From UBA1450 sp964452355 (GTDB lineage: Bacteria; Patescibacteriota; Microgenomatia; UBA1406; GWC2-37-13), in contig CAYVKV010000006.1 of the NCBI GenBank assembly GCA_964452355.1, positions 1-64,000 on the forward strand: a stretch of 64,000 nt of DNA. The letters run 5' to 3'. Positions 8,524 through 16,601 of this stretch are shown one piece after another. The notes below the pieces were generated by a model that saw only the letters and a program-made list of their open reading frames with translations, was not told the origin of the DNA and made no database searches. Both the position numbers and the translations under genes were made by a program. Position 1 is the stretch's first letter; the number at the start of each line of letters is the position of its first letter.

Positions 8524-9453
8524 ATGGAAGGTTTTTTAGTCAGGGAAAAAATAATCAAAATAGTACGAGAATTTTTTTATTCTCATGACTTTCATGAAGT
8601 GATTCCACCAATACTCAACTCCGCACTACCTCTCGAGCCAAATTTGAAACCATTTACCACAACCCATACATTCGAAGATACCACCGAAGTTTTTTACCTC
8701 CCGATGTCTCCCGAAAAAGGAATCAAACAGATGCTTTCTCAAGACATCGGAAACTGTTTTGCAATCTCTCAGTCTTTTCGCAATTATGAGCGAATTGGAC
8801 CCCTTCATGCACATGAATTTTTGATGCTTGAATGGTACCGAAAAGATGCGACATACAAAGACATCATGGATGAGGTGGAGGTGCTTCTCACTATTATAGA
8901 CGCACATATGTCAAATCACATTATGGTAAAAAACAAGCACTTTCCTCGTTTTTCTCTTGAACTTCTTTTTGAAAAAATATGTGGTGAAAAGCTCAGTACT
9001 CTTGCGGCGAATGACTCATTATTGAGAAAAATTGCAAAAGAAAAAGGTTTTACTGTTGAACGAAATACAACTTGGCAAGAGCTCTATGATCAGCTATTTG
9101 TGAGTGAGATTGAGCCGATGTTACCTCAAGAGCCGGTGTTTCTTATTGATTTTCCTGCACGAATTTCTCCCCTTTGCACCGTACAAAAAAATAACCCATT
9201 CCTCGTAGAACGGTTTGAACTATACATTCATGGCATTGAGTTGGCAAATGGAAATACCGAAAATACTGATACAAAATCCATCAGGACTCAGTTTGAAAAG
9301 GAACACGAGACCACAAGAATGCCGATTGATGAAGCTTTTTTGAGATCGCTTGAATTGATGAAAGGACATACATATGGAGGTGTCGGCTTGGGGATTGATC
9401 GACTTGCAATGATGTATGCCAAAAATGAGAGTATTCATCCTCATATTGTATAA
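8524..9453 (+). CDS. epmA: EpmA/GenX-like lysyl-tRNA-synthetase paralogue
   Basis: 309 residues, which is the catalytic core of a class II lysyl-tRNA synthetase without the N-terminal anticodon-binding domain. Motif 2 is visible as FRNYERIGPLHAHEFLMLEW (about residues 82-101) and motif 3 as GVGLGIDRLAM near the C-terminus. This length and architecture match EpmA (PoxA/GenX), which attaches (R)-beta-lysine to a lysine of elongation factor P. No EF-P or lysine 2,3-aminomutase is in the window. The preceding radical SAM gene is one base away. An alternative is a stand-alone aminoacylating paralogue with another target. Confidence 0.85.
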   Translation: MEGFLVREKIIKIVREFFYSHDFHEVIPPILNSALPLEPNLKPFTTTHTFEDTTEVFYLPMSPEKGIKQMLSQDIGNCFAISQSFRNYERIGPLHAHEFLMLEWYRKDATYKDIMDEVEVLLTIIDAHMSNHIMVKNKHFPRFSLELLFEKICGEKLSTLAANDSLLRKIAKEKGFTVERNTTWQELYDQLFVSEIEPMLPQEPVFLIDFPARISPLCTVQKNNPFLVERFELYIHGIELANGNTENTDTKSIRTQFEKEHETTRMPIDEAFLRSLELMKGHTYGGVGLGIDRLAMMYAKNESIHPHIV

Positions 9454-9463
9454 TGGAAATATT

Positions 9464-9889
9464 ATGATCTACATCATTGCAGCACTACTTCTCTATACGG
9501 CTACGACACTGCTTGGTGCATACGCATCGCGCAATGCAGACAGTAATCTTATCACCGCGATTATGAATATCATGTCTGCAATTCTTCCTATTGCCATAAT
9601 CATCCCTTACGTATCGAAAATAAATGTACACGATTCGAAATATGGTATTATTGCTGCAATTTTTGCCGGTGCTTCAATTGCATTGTTTACCTTGGCAATT
9701 AATAAAAGCTATAGTGTCAATAAAGTGGGAATAGTAGCACCAATCGTGTTTGGAGGAGCGATCTTTCTTTCAACACTAATAAGTACCGTACTTTTTAAAG
9801 AAAAAGTATCTACAATGCAAGGATTTGGACTCGCATTTCTTGGGATAGGCTTTGTTATTGTCACCTATGCTAGGTGGGTAGGTAAATGA
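9464..9889 (+). CDS. Half-size EamA/DMT-like membrane protein
   Basis: 141 residues from the ATG at 9464. Starting upstream would overlap the EpmA-like gene and add an unlikely polar segment. About five hydrophobic helices end with GFGLAFLGIGFVIVTYARW, and the pattern KVGIVAPIVFGGAIFLSTLISTVLFKEKVS is the repeat seen in the EamA drug/metabolite transporter superfamily. The size equals one EamA repeat, so it probably acts as a dimer. The substrate is unknown. It lies 10 bases after the EpmA-like gene and 16 before upp. Confidence 0.72.
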   Translation: MIYIIAALLLYTATTLLGAYASRNADSNLITAIMNIMSAILPIAIIIPYVSKINVHDSKYGIIAAIFAGASIALFTLAINKSYSVNKVGIVAPIVFGGAIFLSTLISTVLFKEKVSTMQGFGLAFLGIGFVIVTYARWVGK

Positions 9890-9905
9890 GGCATAAAATA
9901 TACGC

Positions 9906-10547
9906 ATGAAAAATGTTCATCCATCAACACATCCGCTGATTTCTCATAAACTTTCGTTTCTTCGAGATGTGAATACTAAACCAAAACTCTTTCGAGAACT
10001 GATAAGTGAGATCACTTCGCTTCTGGCGTATGAAGCAACGCAAGACTCTAAACTTTTCGACGTGAAGGTTCACACACCTTTGACAACCGCAACTACCAAA
10101 CAGATCAAAGAAAAAAGTGGAATTGTACCTATCCTGAGAGCTGGATTGGGAATGGTCGATAGTATGTTGCAATTCTTACCAAATGCAAGTATATTGCATA
10201 TTGGACTGTATCGTGATGATCAGACTCTTCAGCCAGTTGAATACTACAATAAATTATCAAAGAAATGTACCGTCGACCGAGTTTTTGTGGTCGATCCAAT
10301 GCTTGCAACGGGTGGATCTGTCAGCGCAGCGATTGATATTTTAAAAAAATGGGGAACCAAAAAAATTACATTCATCGGTATTATTGCTGCACCAGAGGGG
10401 ATAGAAGAGGTACAAAAACATCATCCTGATGTGCCGATATATATTGCCACAATAGACGAGCGATTAACTACGAAAAACGATTCATTTCCTTCAGGCTATA
10501 TTTATCCGGGCCTTGGCGATGCAGGAGACAGACAGTTTGGGACATGA
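9906..10547 (+). CDS. upp: Uracil phosphoribosyltransferase
   Basis: 213 residues, the normal length. The enzyme makes UMP from uracil and PRPP. Seen in the sequence: the N-terminal HPLISHKLSFLRD, the GIVPILRAGLGMVDSML segment, the PRPP loop VFVVDPMLATGGSVSAAI (DPMLATGG is the family hallmark), and the uracil-contacting C-terminus IYPGLGDAGDRQFGT. The pathway pairs with pyrE, pyrF, pyrD and pyrK elsewhere in the window. TAAAAT lies six bases before the ATG, so the gene may also have its own leaderless transcript. Confidence 0.95.
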   Translation: MKNVHPSTHPLISHKLSFLRDVNTKPKLFRELISEITSLLAYEATQDSKLFDVKVHTPLTTATTKQIKEKSGIVPILRAGLGMVDSMLQFLPNASILHIGLYRDDQTLQPVEYYNKLSKKCTVDRVFVVDPMLATGGSVSAAIDILKKWGTKKITFIGIIAAPEGIEEVQKHHPDVPIYIATIDERLTTKNDSFPSGYIYPGLGDAGDRQFGT

Positions 10548-10562
10548 GACTTTATCTCAGAA

Positions 10563-11186
10563 TCAGCTTAACCCTTGAAGTTTCTCTTCAATTCTTTTTA
10601 AAACAATAGTTGCATAATCAAAATGATCATCTACATCTTTTTTCGTGTAAAACATTTCTACTTCTGATAAACCTGAAAGATGTATTTTATTTCTTGATTC
10701 TCTCAGTTTTTCTGAAGCTTTAAATGATTTTTCTGTAAAAATCTTCGCTCTTTTGCAAGCTCTATTTAGATTAATGAATTGTGTATGCTTTGTAAATTTT
10801 TCCCGACCTTTATGTTGAACAACCCCACATACTCTTCGATTTCCATCATCCATCTCCAGTAGAATTTCATTTCGTTCCTCTATCCAGAGATTATCCATTA
10901 TTTCAGAATTTTTTTCTGTATTGCTGTCTAAATATCTTCTCACTACATAATGAGTACAGCTCTCAACAATGGTAGCAGTTTGTACAATCATATCTTTATA
11001 CAATGAGTATAAGATGGGCCCTGGAAGATTATTATAGCGTTCTAAATTGATAAGGAAGATAACGTATCGTAGCACAATAGCAAGATTTGTTCTTAATATT
11101 TCATCTTGGATAAATCCAAACCTTTCTTCAAATTTCTCCTGATTGGGAAGCATGTTGAGTACCTTAGTAAAGTCACTTTCCATCAT
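10563..11186 (-). CDS. HEPN-like all-helical protein, candidate ribonuclease of a two-gene module
   Basis: 207 residues, almost entirely helical and charged. Near the C-terminus Arg162 and His169 form an Rx6H motif (RESRNKIH, with R165-N166 inside), the catalytic signature of HEPN ribonucleases. The middle segment carries many basic residues and two isolated cysteines. Its start overlaps the 3' end of the 62-residue gene upstream by 14 bases, so the two are translationally coupled. A toxin or defence role is inferred from the motif and the gene pairing; the sequence does not prove it. It is convergent with upp, which ends 15 bases away. Confidence 0.55.
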   Translation of the reverse strand: MMESDFTKVLNMLPNQEKFEERFGFIQDEILRTNLAIVLRYVIFLINLERYNNLPGPILYSLYKDMIVQTATIVESCTHYVVRRYLDSNTEKNSEIMDNLWIEERNEILLEMDDGNRRVCGVVQHKGREKFTKHTQFINLNRACKRAKIFTEKSFKASEKLRESRNKIHLSGLSEVEMFYTKKDVDDHFDYATIVLKRIEEKLQGLS

Positions 11187-11361
11187 GTAACAAATTACTT
11201 AAAGAAGGGTAGCCAGCTTTTTTGAGATATGCTCCTAGCTTCATATCACTTCTGACTCCAAAATCTTTACCATATATTTTTTCAATTGTACCCATATAGG
11301 TGTCAGATCTTTTTATACTAACTCCACCTGCAATAGTACGTGATTTATTTTTCTTACTCAT
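11173..11361 (-). CDS. Small conserved-looking partner of the HEPN-like protein
   Basis: 62 residues, basic N-terminus (MSKKNKSR), then RTIAGGVSIKRSDTYMGTIEKIYGKDFGVRSDMKLGAYLKK-type sequence ending in LSNLLHDGK. I recognise the general look of a short protein often encoded just before a larger helical protein, but no named domain. TATAAT (minus strand, 11368-11373) is six bases before the ATG, so it heads the two-gene unit with a leaderless start. It could be an antitoxin or specificity partner of the 207-residue protein that overlaps it by 14 bases. Confidence 0.7.
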   Translation of the reverse strand: MSKKNKSRTIAGGVSIKRSDTYMGTIEKIYGKDFGVRSDMKLGAYLKKAGYPSLSNLLHDGK

Positions 11362-11391
11362 ACATCCATTATACTCAAAGTTCTTCAGGGT

Positions 11392-11823
11392 TTAGTGATT
11401 CCTTTCTTTTCTGAAGTTTTTTCTCACTTTTCCAATTCCTCCATACTCGCCAGCTCTAAATAAGGCGAGAAGAAAAAACACGAGGATATACATGATGTGA
11501 TAATTTATTATTCCCGTCTTGGGAGGAAACTGAGAGAAGTAAAAAAGTAGCATCATAAGTGACCCTGACCATGCCGTGAACCACAAGAATACGCCGGTGA
11601 TAAGGGCTATTCCAATGGCAATTTCACCGCCGATGACTAAGAAGTCGACAATTGGACTTCCTGTCATTGAACGAAAAATATCTGCAAATGGACCATATGT
11701 TGCATTCTCAAGATATTCACTTGCCGTAAACCCACTTGAGAGCTTGCTAAGTCCTGAGGTGAGAAAGAGAATACCAAACAAGATGCGGGATACGACAAGA
11801 AAATATTTCTGTATATTTGTCAT
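11392..11823 (-). CDS. DoxX-family membrane protein
   Basis: 143 residues with four hydrophobic helices. The N-terminal RILFGILFLTSGLSKL and the internal GGEIAIGIALITGVF are typical of the DoxX/DoxD-like family, which includes quinone-linked membrane proteins of uncertain role, some tied to oxidative-stress resistance. The C-terminus is short and basic (KVRKNFRKERNH). It is divergent from the MFS gene at 11866. Its TATAAT at 11830-11835 sits six bases before the ATG, so both genes appear to have leaderless promoters in a 42-base gap. Confidence 0.88.
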   Translation of the reverse strand: MTNIQKYFLVVSRILFGILFLTSGLSKLSSGFTASEYLENATYGPFADIFRSMTGSPIVDFLVIGGEIAIGIALITGVFLWFTAWSGSLMMLLFYFSQFPPKTGIINYHIMYILVFFLLALFRAGEYGGIGKVRKNFRKERNH

Positions 11824-11865
11824 ACTATTATTATAGTATATTCAAAATTTAGTATAATTCCCCCA

Positions 11866-13044
11866 ATGGAAATGACGCAAAAGATGAAACGAAATATCAC
11901 TCTCGTATATATCCTCACGGCATTGAATTATAGTTGGTTTTGGATTGCAATCTGGGTATTGTATTACTTACGCTTTACAAACTACGCAGGAATCGGAATT
12001 TTGGAATCGATCATGATTACGACAGCGATAATCGGTGAGATTCCGACAGGAGCAGTAGGGGATCTGCTCGGTAAAAAGAAGACGCTTATTCTCGCCTTTC
12101 TTACAGCGGCGCTTGGAAATTTCATCATGGGCTTTTCAAACTCTTTTGATCATCTTGCCATAGCTCTCCTATTTGTCACACTTGGATATACGCTTGAGTC
12201 AGGGACGATTCAAGCTTTTATTTATGATTCATTACGTCAGGTCAATCAGAAAGAGTTGTATGAAAAAACATTGGGAAACATATCTTCTGTCAAAATGATT
12301 ACTCTTTCGGGTATGAGTATTCTCGGTGGATACCTGTATGTGATCTCTCCGGGACTACCATTTATAGCACTTGGAGTATCACAACTAATTGCAGTTATCA
12401 TTGGTTTTTTCCTTGTAGAACCTCTTATCGATACAGAAAAATTTTCACTGCGGAATTATTTCATTCAGACAAAGCAAGGATTCCACCAACTATTTCAAAA
12501 TAAAAGACTGATACAACAAAATGCGATTGTCATCCTACTCTCGGCGATAATTGTCGCAAATCACGAAGTTCTCATTGATGCGCAACTTGTCGCTCAGGGA
12601 TGGAGCGCGCATGAACTTGGTATCATCGCCGCAATGATGTATCTTCTCGCGTCGGGATTTGGACAACTCACTTCAGTCATTATACGAAAATTCGGAAGCT
12701 GGAATGGATTACTTTTTATCTCAATATGTGTTGCTATCACTACATTTCTTGTCCCCATACTTGGAATCCTTGCTGGAACAATTGTCATAATGACTCGATT
12801 GGGACTGCATGAAATATTTGGAAACACCACGTCGTCAATAATAAATAAAACAACTGAGTCAAAATACCGAGCAACTACACTTTCAACATTTCAAATGCTT
12901 TCTAAAATCCCCTATGTTTTTATTTCGTATTATTTAGGATATCTCATGGATCAATGGGGTGTGAATGGAGTGGCAGCTATTCTTGGAGTAATATTATTAC
13001 TATCGACAGTAATTGCTTTCAAAAAAAACTATGTCAGAGCATGA
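11866..13044 (+). CDS. MFS transporter
   Basis: 392 residues with about twelve TM helices. The helix 2-3 loop GAVGDLLGKKKTLI matches MFS motif A (GxxxDxxGrkkxl), and the central loop (EPLIDTEKFSLRNYFIQTKQGFHQLF) separates the two six-helix halves. Helix 1 carries YSWFWIAIWVLYYLRFTNYAGIGILE, as in several drug or metabolite exporters. The substrate is unknown. TATAAT at 11853-11858 is seven bases before the ATG. The downstream gene starts inside the last codons (14-base overlap), so the two proteins are translationally coupled. Confidence 0.88.
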   Translation: MEMTQKMKRNITLVYILTALNYSWFWIAIWVLYYLRFTNYAGIGILESIMITTAIIGEIPTGAVGDLLGKKKTLILAFLTAALGNFIMGFSNSFDHLAIALLFVTLGYTLESGTIQAFIYDSLRQVNQKELYEKTLGNISSVKMITLSGMSILGGYLYVISPGLPFIALGVSQLIAVIIGFFLVEPLIDTEKFSLRNYFIQTKQGFHQLFQNKRLIQQNAIVILLSAIIVANHEVLIDAQLVAQGWSAHELGIIAAMMYLLASGFGQLTSVIIRKFGSWNGLLFISICVAITTFLVPILGILAGTIVIMTRLGLHEIFGNTTSSIINKTTESKYRATTLSTFQMLSKIPYVFISYYLGYLMDQWGVNGVAAILGVILLLSTVIAFKKNYVRA

Positions 13045-13984
13045 ACTAGTTCCTGAAATTTCCCAGCCAGACGCCTTAGATCAACTATCAAAATTCATGG
13101 AGACCGATGATGAGATCTTAATTTCAAGTATCATGCAGCCTGAGATTCTGGTTGCAGGGGGTCACTTTGCTTTTCATCAGGACGACGCACGATTTGATAA
13201 TCTTCAAGCTGCATCTTTGCAAGCAGAGAATACTGCTGTGTTTCAAGTATTAGGAGACCCGAATGGACCTCGATTATTTCAAGATGGTATTGAAGTTGCT
13301 GAAGCGCGTAATATGAATCAAATTGCCCGCATTCTCAGAGTTTCAGCACGCGGAAATACAAACCTCATGGTATTTATTGATAAGGCAGAATTATTAGAAT
13401 TTCACGCGCAAACAAGATTGAGACAGACATTGGGAGCAATTCAGGCAACTATTCCTGCCGTTGACCCAAACATAACGGATGTTCATAAGGCACAACATTT
13501 CAAAGCACTATTACGAGCAGCTTCGAGTTTTTATCAACCCCATCCTGATCTTATCGAGTCCCCACTTTTCAATATGTTTAACAAATATGATGATGGAGCA
13601 CCATCATTTTCACTAGAGAAGGCTCAGCGACTCATCAATGAATTTAGAAACGTCGTTAGGAGACTGAGAGAGACAAATCATCAAAATATTACACTCCCGG
13701 CTCGAATCGGAAAATCGACGTTTTCGCGGCTTCTCGCAAAGCAATGCCCTCAGGCAGTACGCTATATCGATCTTCAAGATGAGGATCTCTACCCAAGAAG
13801 AAAGCAAAATAATGCAATCACTTTTGACCTTTCAGCTCTTGGTCTTCAATGCGACCGAGTTGCAATTGTAGATGAAGCTCAGCTATTAAACGCTCAAGAT
13901 CGAAGCCTTATTTCCGATATTTTTCCAAAGTCAATTTTTCTCTTTGTGGAAGATTATATGGCAGAAAATTTGACAAAACCTTAA
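13031..13984 (+). CDS. Uncharacterised protein with a possible degenerate P-loop segment
   Basis: 317 residues from ATG 13031, chosen because the sequence from MSEHELVPEIS looks like a soluble start and gives a 14-base overlap with the MFS gene. The N-terminal half is mixed alpha/beta. The C-terminal third contains PARIGKSTFSRLLA followed 60 residues later by RVAIVDEAQLL, reminiscent of Walker A and Walker B of AAA-type ATPases. The first glycine of GxxxxGK[ST] is missing, so nucleotide binding is uncertain. No family is recognised. It ends against the convergent gene at 13981, sharing stop-codon bases. Confidence 0.72.
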   Translation: MSEHELVPEISQPDALDQLSKFMETDDEILISSIMQPEILVAGGHFAFHQDDARFDNLQAASLQAENTAVFQVLGDPNGPRLFQDGIEVAEARNMNQIARILRVSARGNTNLMVFIDKAELLEFHAQTRLRQTLGAIQATIPAVDPNITDVHKAQHFKALLRAASSFYQPHPDLIESPLFNMFNKYDDGAPSFSLEKAQRLINEFRNVVRRLRETNHQNITLPARIGKSTFSRLLAKQCPQAVRYIDLQDEDLYPRRKQNNAITFDLSALGLQCDRVAIVDEAQLLNAQDRSLISDIFPKSIFLFVEDYMAENLTKP

Positions 13985-14523
13985 TTGTGCACTTCATATC
14001 CATTCCCTCCATGTGCACTTCCGAGAAGCTCAGCTTGTGTGGTGAGGTCTGTCGTATTCATGTCGGAGAAGTCAACGTTTGCTCGTGTTCCTTCTATAAG
14101 TCCTTGAATGAGCCTTCGTGCTTTAAACGCTTCGTTTTTTTTGAGAAACGTTATTTTAATATCATCATTAGGAAATCCAAAGACCTTTATTTGCAGACTT
14201 GCAAAGAAAAGTGAAGAGAATATTTCAACAAACTGTATATCTTTGTAACAAAAGCAGCGTATATCATCACTAAAAAAGAAGTCACGATTATAAATACTAA
14301 GCTTGTTTTCATCAATAATGAGTTTATCGGGGAAAAAATCAAATGGAAAAACCGATTGAGTGATCATGAGTACTCGGTTCTTTTTCACCAATCCTCGATA
14401 CAGAGGTTTTTCACCTCGATTTTGAGAAGTATAGTACTTACTAAAAATGATGGGCACCTCAACATCTTCAAGAAGAGGTTTTGTTGCAGTTTGGTTTGTG
14501 ACCCTGCCGATAATTGTTGGCAT
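13981..14523 (-). CDS. PH-like beta-barrel domain protein, uncharacterised
   Basis: 180 residues. The central part alternates short beta strands (FPDKLIIDENKLSIYNRDFFFSD, IQFVEIFSSLFFASLQIKVFGF, IKITFLKKNEAF) and ends in one helix (FKARRLIQGLIEG). This is the layout of bacterial PH-like domains. The C-terminal tail is Asp/Thr/Gly rich and probably disordered. There are no transmembrane helices or signal peptide, so it should be cytoplasmic. The function is unknown, and the assignment to PH-like fold is by pattern only. Confidence 0.62.
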   Translation of the reverse strand: MPTIIGRVTNQTATKPLLEDVEVPIIFSKYYTSQNRGEKPLYRGLVKKNRVLMITQSVFPFDFFPDKLIIDENKLSIYNRDFFFSDDIRCFCYKDIQFVEIFSSLFFASLQIKVFGFPNDDIKITFLKKNEAFKARRLIQGLIEGTRANVDFSDMNTTDLTTQAELLGSAHGGNGYEVHN

Positions 14524-14619
14524 AACGTAGGTATTAATTTGTCACCAAAAGGATTTTATCATGAGAAGAGCATAATGTATAGATAGCGCGTCATATAAAT
14601 ACATACTACATGCTCATAG

Positions 14620-15360
14620 TTACCGGATGTATTTTCCAACCACCTCGACAAATCCATCTTTCTTTACAGAAGGACACACATAATCAGAAGCTACTTTCAT
14701 TGAAGGTTCGCCATTTTCCATCGCAATTTTGAGACCCGCAGCATCAAACATGGAGAGATCGGTCATTCCATCGCCAACTGCGATTGTTTCTTCTTTTGAA
14801 ATGCCGAGTTTTTTCTGAATATATTCCATGCCTGATCCTTTCGTTGCATTTTTGTGAAATACAAGTACTGCTCGCCAATCAGCAATGGTCCAATGACGAC
14901 CTGAATAGATTGAAAAATCTTGTGGCAATTCTATTATGGCCCTCTTGAGAAGCTCTTCATCCTCTTTTGATGTACAGGTAAAAGACAATCCTGTCACACT
15001 TTCTGCAGCACGTGAATCATCCACCCACTTCTCATCCGCCAAAAATCCCGTCTCAAGAAAATAGGGTTGAGCTATATCGAGAATTTGCTGTACTTCATGG
15101 TCTAAGATGTAGTGTTCATAAACGATTGACCTATCAGGTCGAAGAACTTTTGCCCCATTTTCTACAACGTGGTACTGAGCAGGTACCTTGATGTTGTCGA
15201 GAAACGTGGTAAGACCGTTGATCGCCCGCGCCGTCACAAACGTTACATGCATTTTTTCTGATGCGTGATGTAATGCTCTGAGAACAGCCGGTGACACCGA
15301 GTCTCCACCGTCCATGGTCAATGTTTCATCTATATCTAGTGCAAGGAGTTTATATTTCAT
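14620..15360 (-). CDS. HAD-IIB (Cof-like) sugar/phosphoglycolate phosphatase
   Basis: 246 residues. HAD motif I is LALDIDETLT (Asp nucleophile pair at residues 8 and 10), motif II VTFVTARA, motif III a lysine in NATKGSGMEYI, and motif IV AVGDGMTDLSMFDAAG. The order and the C2 cap inserted between motifs II and III place it in the Cof/sucrose-phosphate-phosphatase/archaeal phosphoglycolate-phosphatase branch. It should hydrolyse small phosphorylated metabolites in the cytoplasm; the exact substrate is not readable. It is divergent from the riboswitch at 15382. Confidence 0.9.
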   Translation of the reverse strand: MKYKLLALDIDETLTMDGGDSVSPAVLRALHHASEKMHVTFVTARAINGLTTFLDNIKVPAQYHVVENGAKVLRPDRSIVYEHYILDHEVQQILDIAQPYFLETGFLADEKWVDDSRAAESVTGLSFTCTSKEDEELLKRAIIELPQDFSIYSGRHWTIADWRAVLVFHKNATKGSGMEYIQKKLGISKEETIAVGDGMTDLSMFDAAGLKIAMENGEPSMKVASDYVCPSVKKDGFVEVVGKYIR

Positions 15361-15381
15361 TTCTTGTATAGTATACTATTC

Positions 15382-15529
15382 TTGTTCCTTCAGGGTCGGG
15401 TGATCCGCCAGCTGGCGGAAATTCCCAATCGGTGGTATACAAGCCCACGAGTCCCGATGTAATATCGGGACATGACTGCGGCGAGATTCCGCGGCCGACG
15501 GTACAGTCCGGATGAAAGAAGGAGAACAA
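15382..15529 (+). promoter_or_regulatory. FMN riboswitch (RFN element)
   Basis: The conserved core elements are all present in order: GGGTGA...AATTCCC (P2 arm), ATCGGTGGTAT, AAGCCCACGA, GGCGAGATTCCG, GCCGACGGTACAGTCCGGATG and GAAGGAGAA. P1 pairs TTGTTC-CTTC (15382-15391) with GAAG-GA-GAACAA (15518-15529). Two perfect GC-rich hairpins extend peripheral loops: TCCGCCAGCTGGCGGA at 15404-15419 and GTCCCGAT/ATCGGGAC at 15451-15471. It leads into the EamA transporter at 15610, so flavin mononucleotide should control that gene. Confidence 0.93.
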
Positions 15530-15566
15530 ATCCCGTTTCGGGATATATTTTTGACTCCTTTTTTTT
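15519..15566 (+). terminator. Expression-platform hairpin of the FMN riboswitch
   Basis: Outer stem AAGGAG (15519-15524) with CTCCTT (15555-15560), inner stem ATCCCG/CGGGAT (15530-15544), followed by a run of eight T ending at 15566. The outer 5' arm is also the 3' strand of riboswitch P1, so P1 and the full terminator exclude each other. The inner hairpin can form in either state. Whether FMN turns the gene off or on cannot be settled from pairing alone; off is usual for flavin uptake genes. Confidence 0.72.
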
Positions 15567-15609
15567 CATATACCTCCCTGAAGTGTATAAATTATCATTG
15601 TTCAGTACC

Positions 15610-16551
15610 ATGAATAAAACAAATACAGCTCCCTATTTCATTATGGCCGCGGCTTCTTTGTGGGCTCTTGATGCTTTGTTTCGAACTCAACTTACATACT
15701 CTATCCCACCAGCTTCAATCATTTTCTTTGAGCACCTTCTTGGTTTTATGTTTCTATTACCAATATTTATTAAAAATTTCCGCTGGATCAAATCATTATC
15801 TTTTGAAACGTGGAAAACGTTATTGATTCTCACTCTCGTCAGTAGCGTACTTGGCACATTACTTTTTACCGAAGCACTTGCGCGTAGTTTTGCATTCAAA
15901 GATTTTATAACACCGATTCTTTTACTCAAGCTTCAACCTGTTTTTGTGGTTATTTTATCAGCTATTATTTTGAAAGAGCGATTGAGTGTTAAATTTATTT
16001 TTCTGGCTGTTTGCGCATTGATCGGGAGCTATCTCATAAGTTTCGGGACGATGCCGATTTCAGTAAAATTTGCCGGAAAAGAACTCGTTTATGTTCTCAC
16101 TATAGGGGCGGTGTTTTGTTGGGGATGGGGGACCATTTTGAGCAAAAAATTATTAAATGCTGTTGATTTTCCTATCGCATCTGCACTGCGCTTTATGCTC
16201 GCCATACCGATCTCTTTTATTTTTGCATATTTGTTGCATCAAACATATGACTTCACCCATCTTGCTTCGGGAGATATCATACGATTTCTGATCATCGCAG
16301 GAATCACGGGTGGAGCTGGGGCAATTTTTCTTTATTACTGGGGATTGCAACATACGCAAGCAAAGATTTCTACTTTTGCCGAACTTACTTACCCAGTAGT
16401 CGGTATTTTGATTGCGATAACACCTCTTAATCCTTATGGGTCACCTCAACAAATATCGGGTCCAAATATCGTCGGAATATTACTACTGCTTGCCTCAATA
16501 ATACTTATCACTCTGGAGAATCGAGCTCAGAAAAATCAGATACATGATTAG
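15610..16551 (+). CDS. EamA/DMT-family transporter under FMN-riboswitch control, probable riboflavin importer
   Basis: 313 residues from ATG 15610, which lies just after the riboswitch; an upstream in-frame start would translate the riboswitch itself. Ten hydrophobic helices in two EamA repeats are visible (for example ILKERLSVKFIFLAVCALIGSYLIS and GGAGAIFLYYWGLQHTQAKISTFAELTYPVVGIL). DMT-superfamily members in FMN regulons include RibN and ImpX, both riboflavin transporters or predicted ones. No rib biosynthesis gene is in the window. Importing riboflavin is inferred from the riboswitch plus family, not from a substrate motif. Confidence 0.85.
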   Translation: MNKTNTAPYFIMAAASLWALDALFRTQLTYSIPPASIIFFEHLLGFMFLLPIFIKNFRWIKSLSFETWKTLLILTLVSSVLGTLLFTEALARSFAFKDFITPILLLKLQPVFVVILSAIILKERLSVKFIFLAVCALIGSYLISFGTMPISVKFAGKELVYVLTIGAVFCWGWGTILSKKLLNAVDFPIASALRFMLAIPISFIFAYLLHQTYDFTHLASGDIIRFLIIAGITGGAGAIFLYYWGLQHTQAKISTFAELTYPVVGILIAITPLNPYGSPQQISGPNIVGILLLLASIILITLENRAQKNQIHD

Positions 16552-16601
16552 TCTTCCTTTTTCATTCATCGATATATCAGCGATAAACCCCGTATAATAG
16601 G

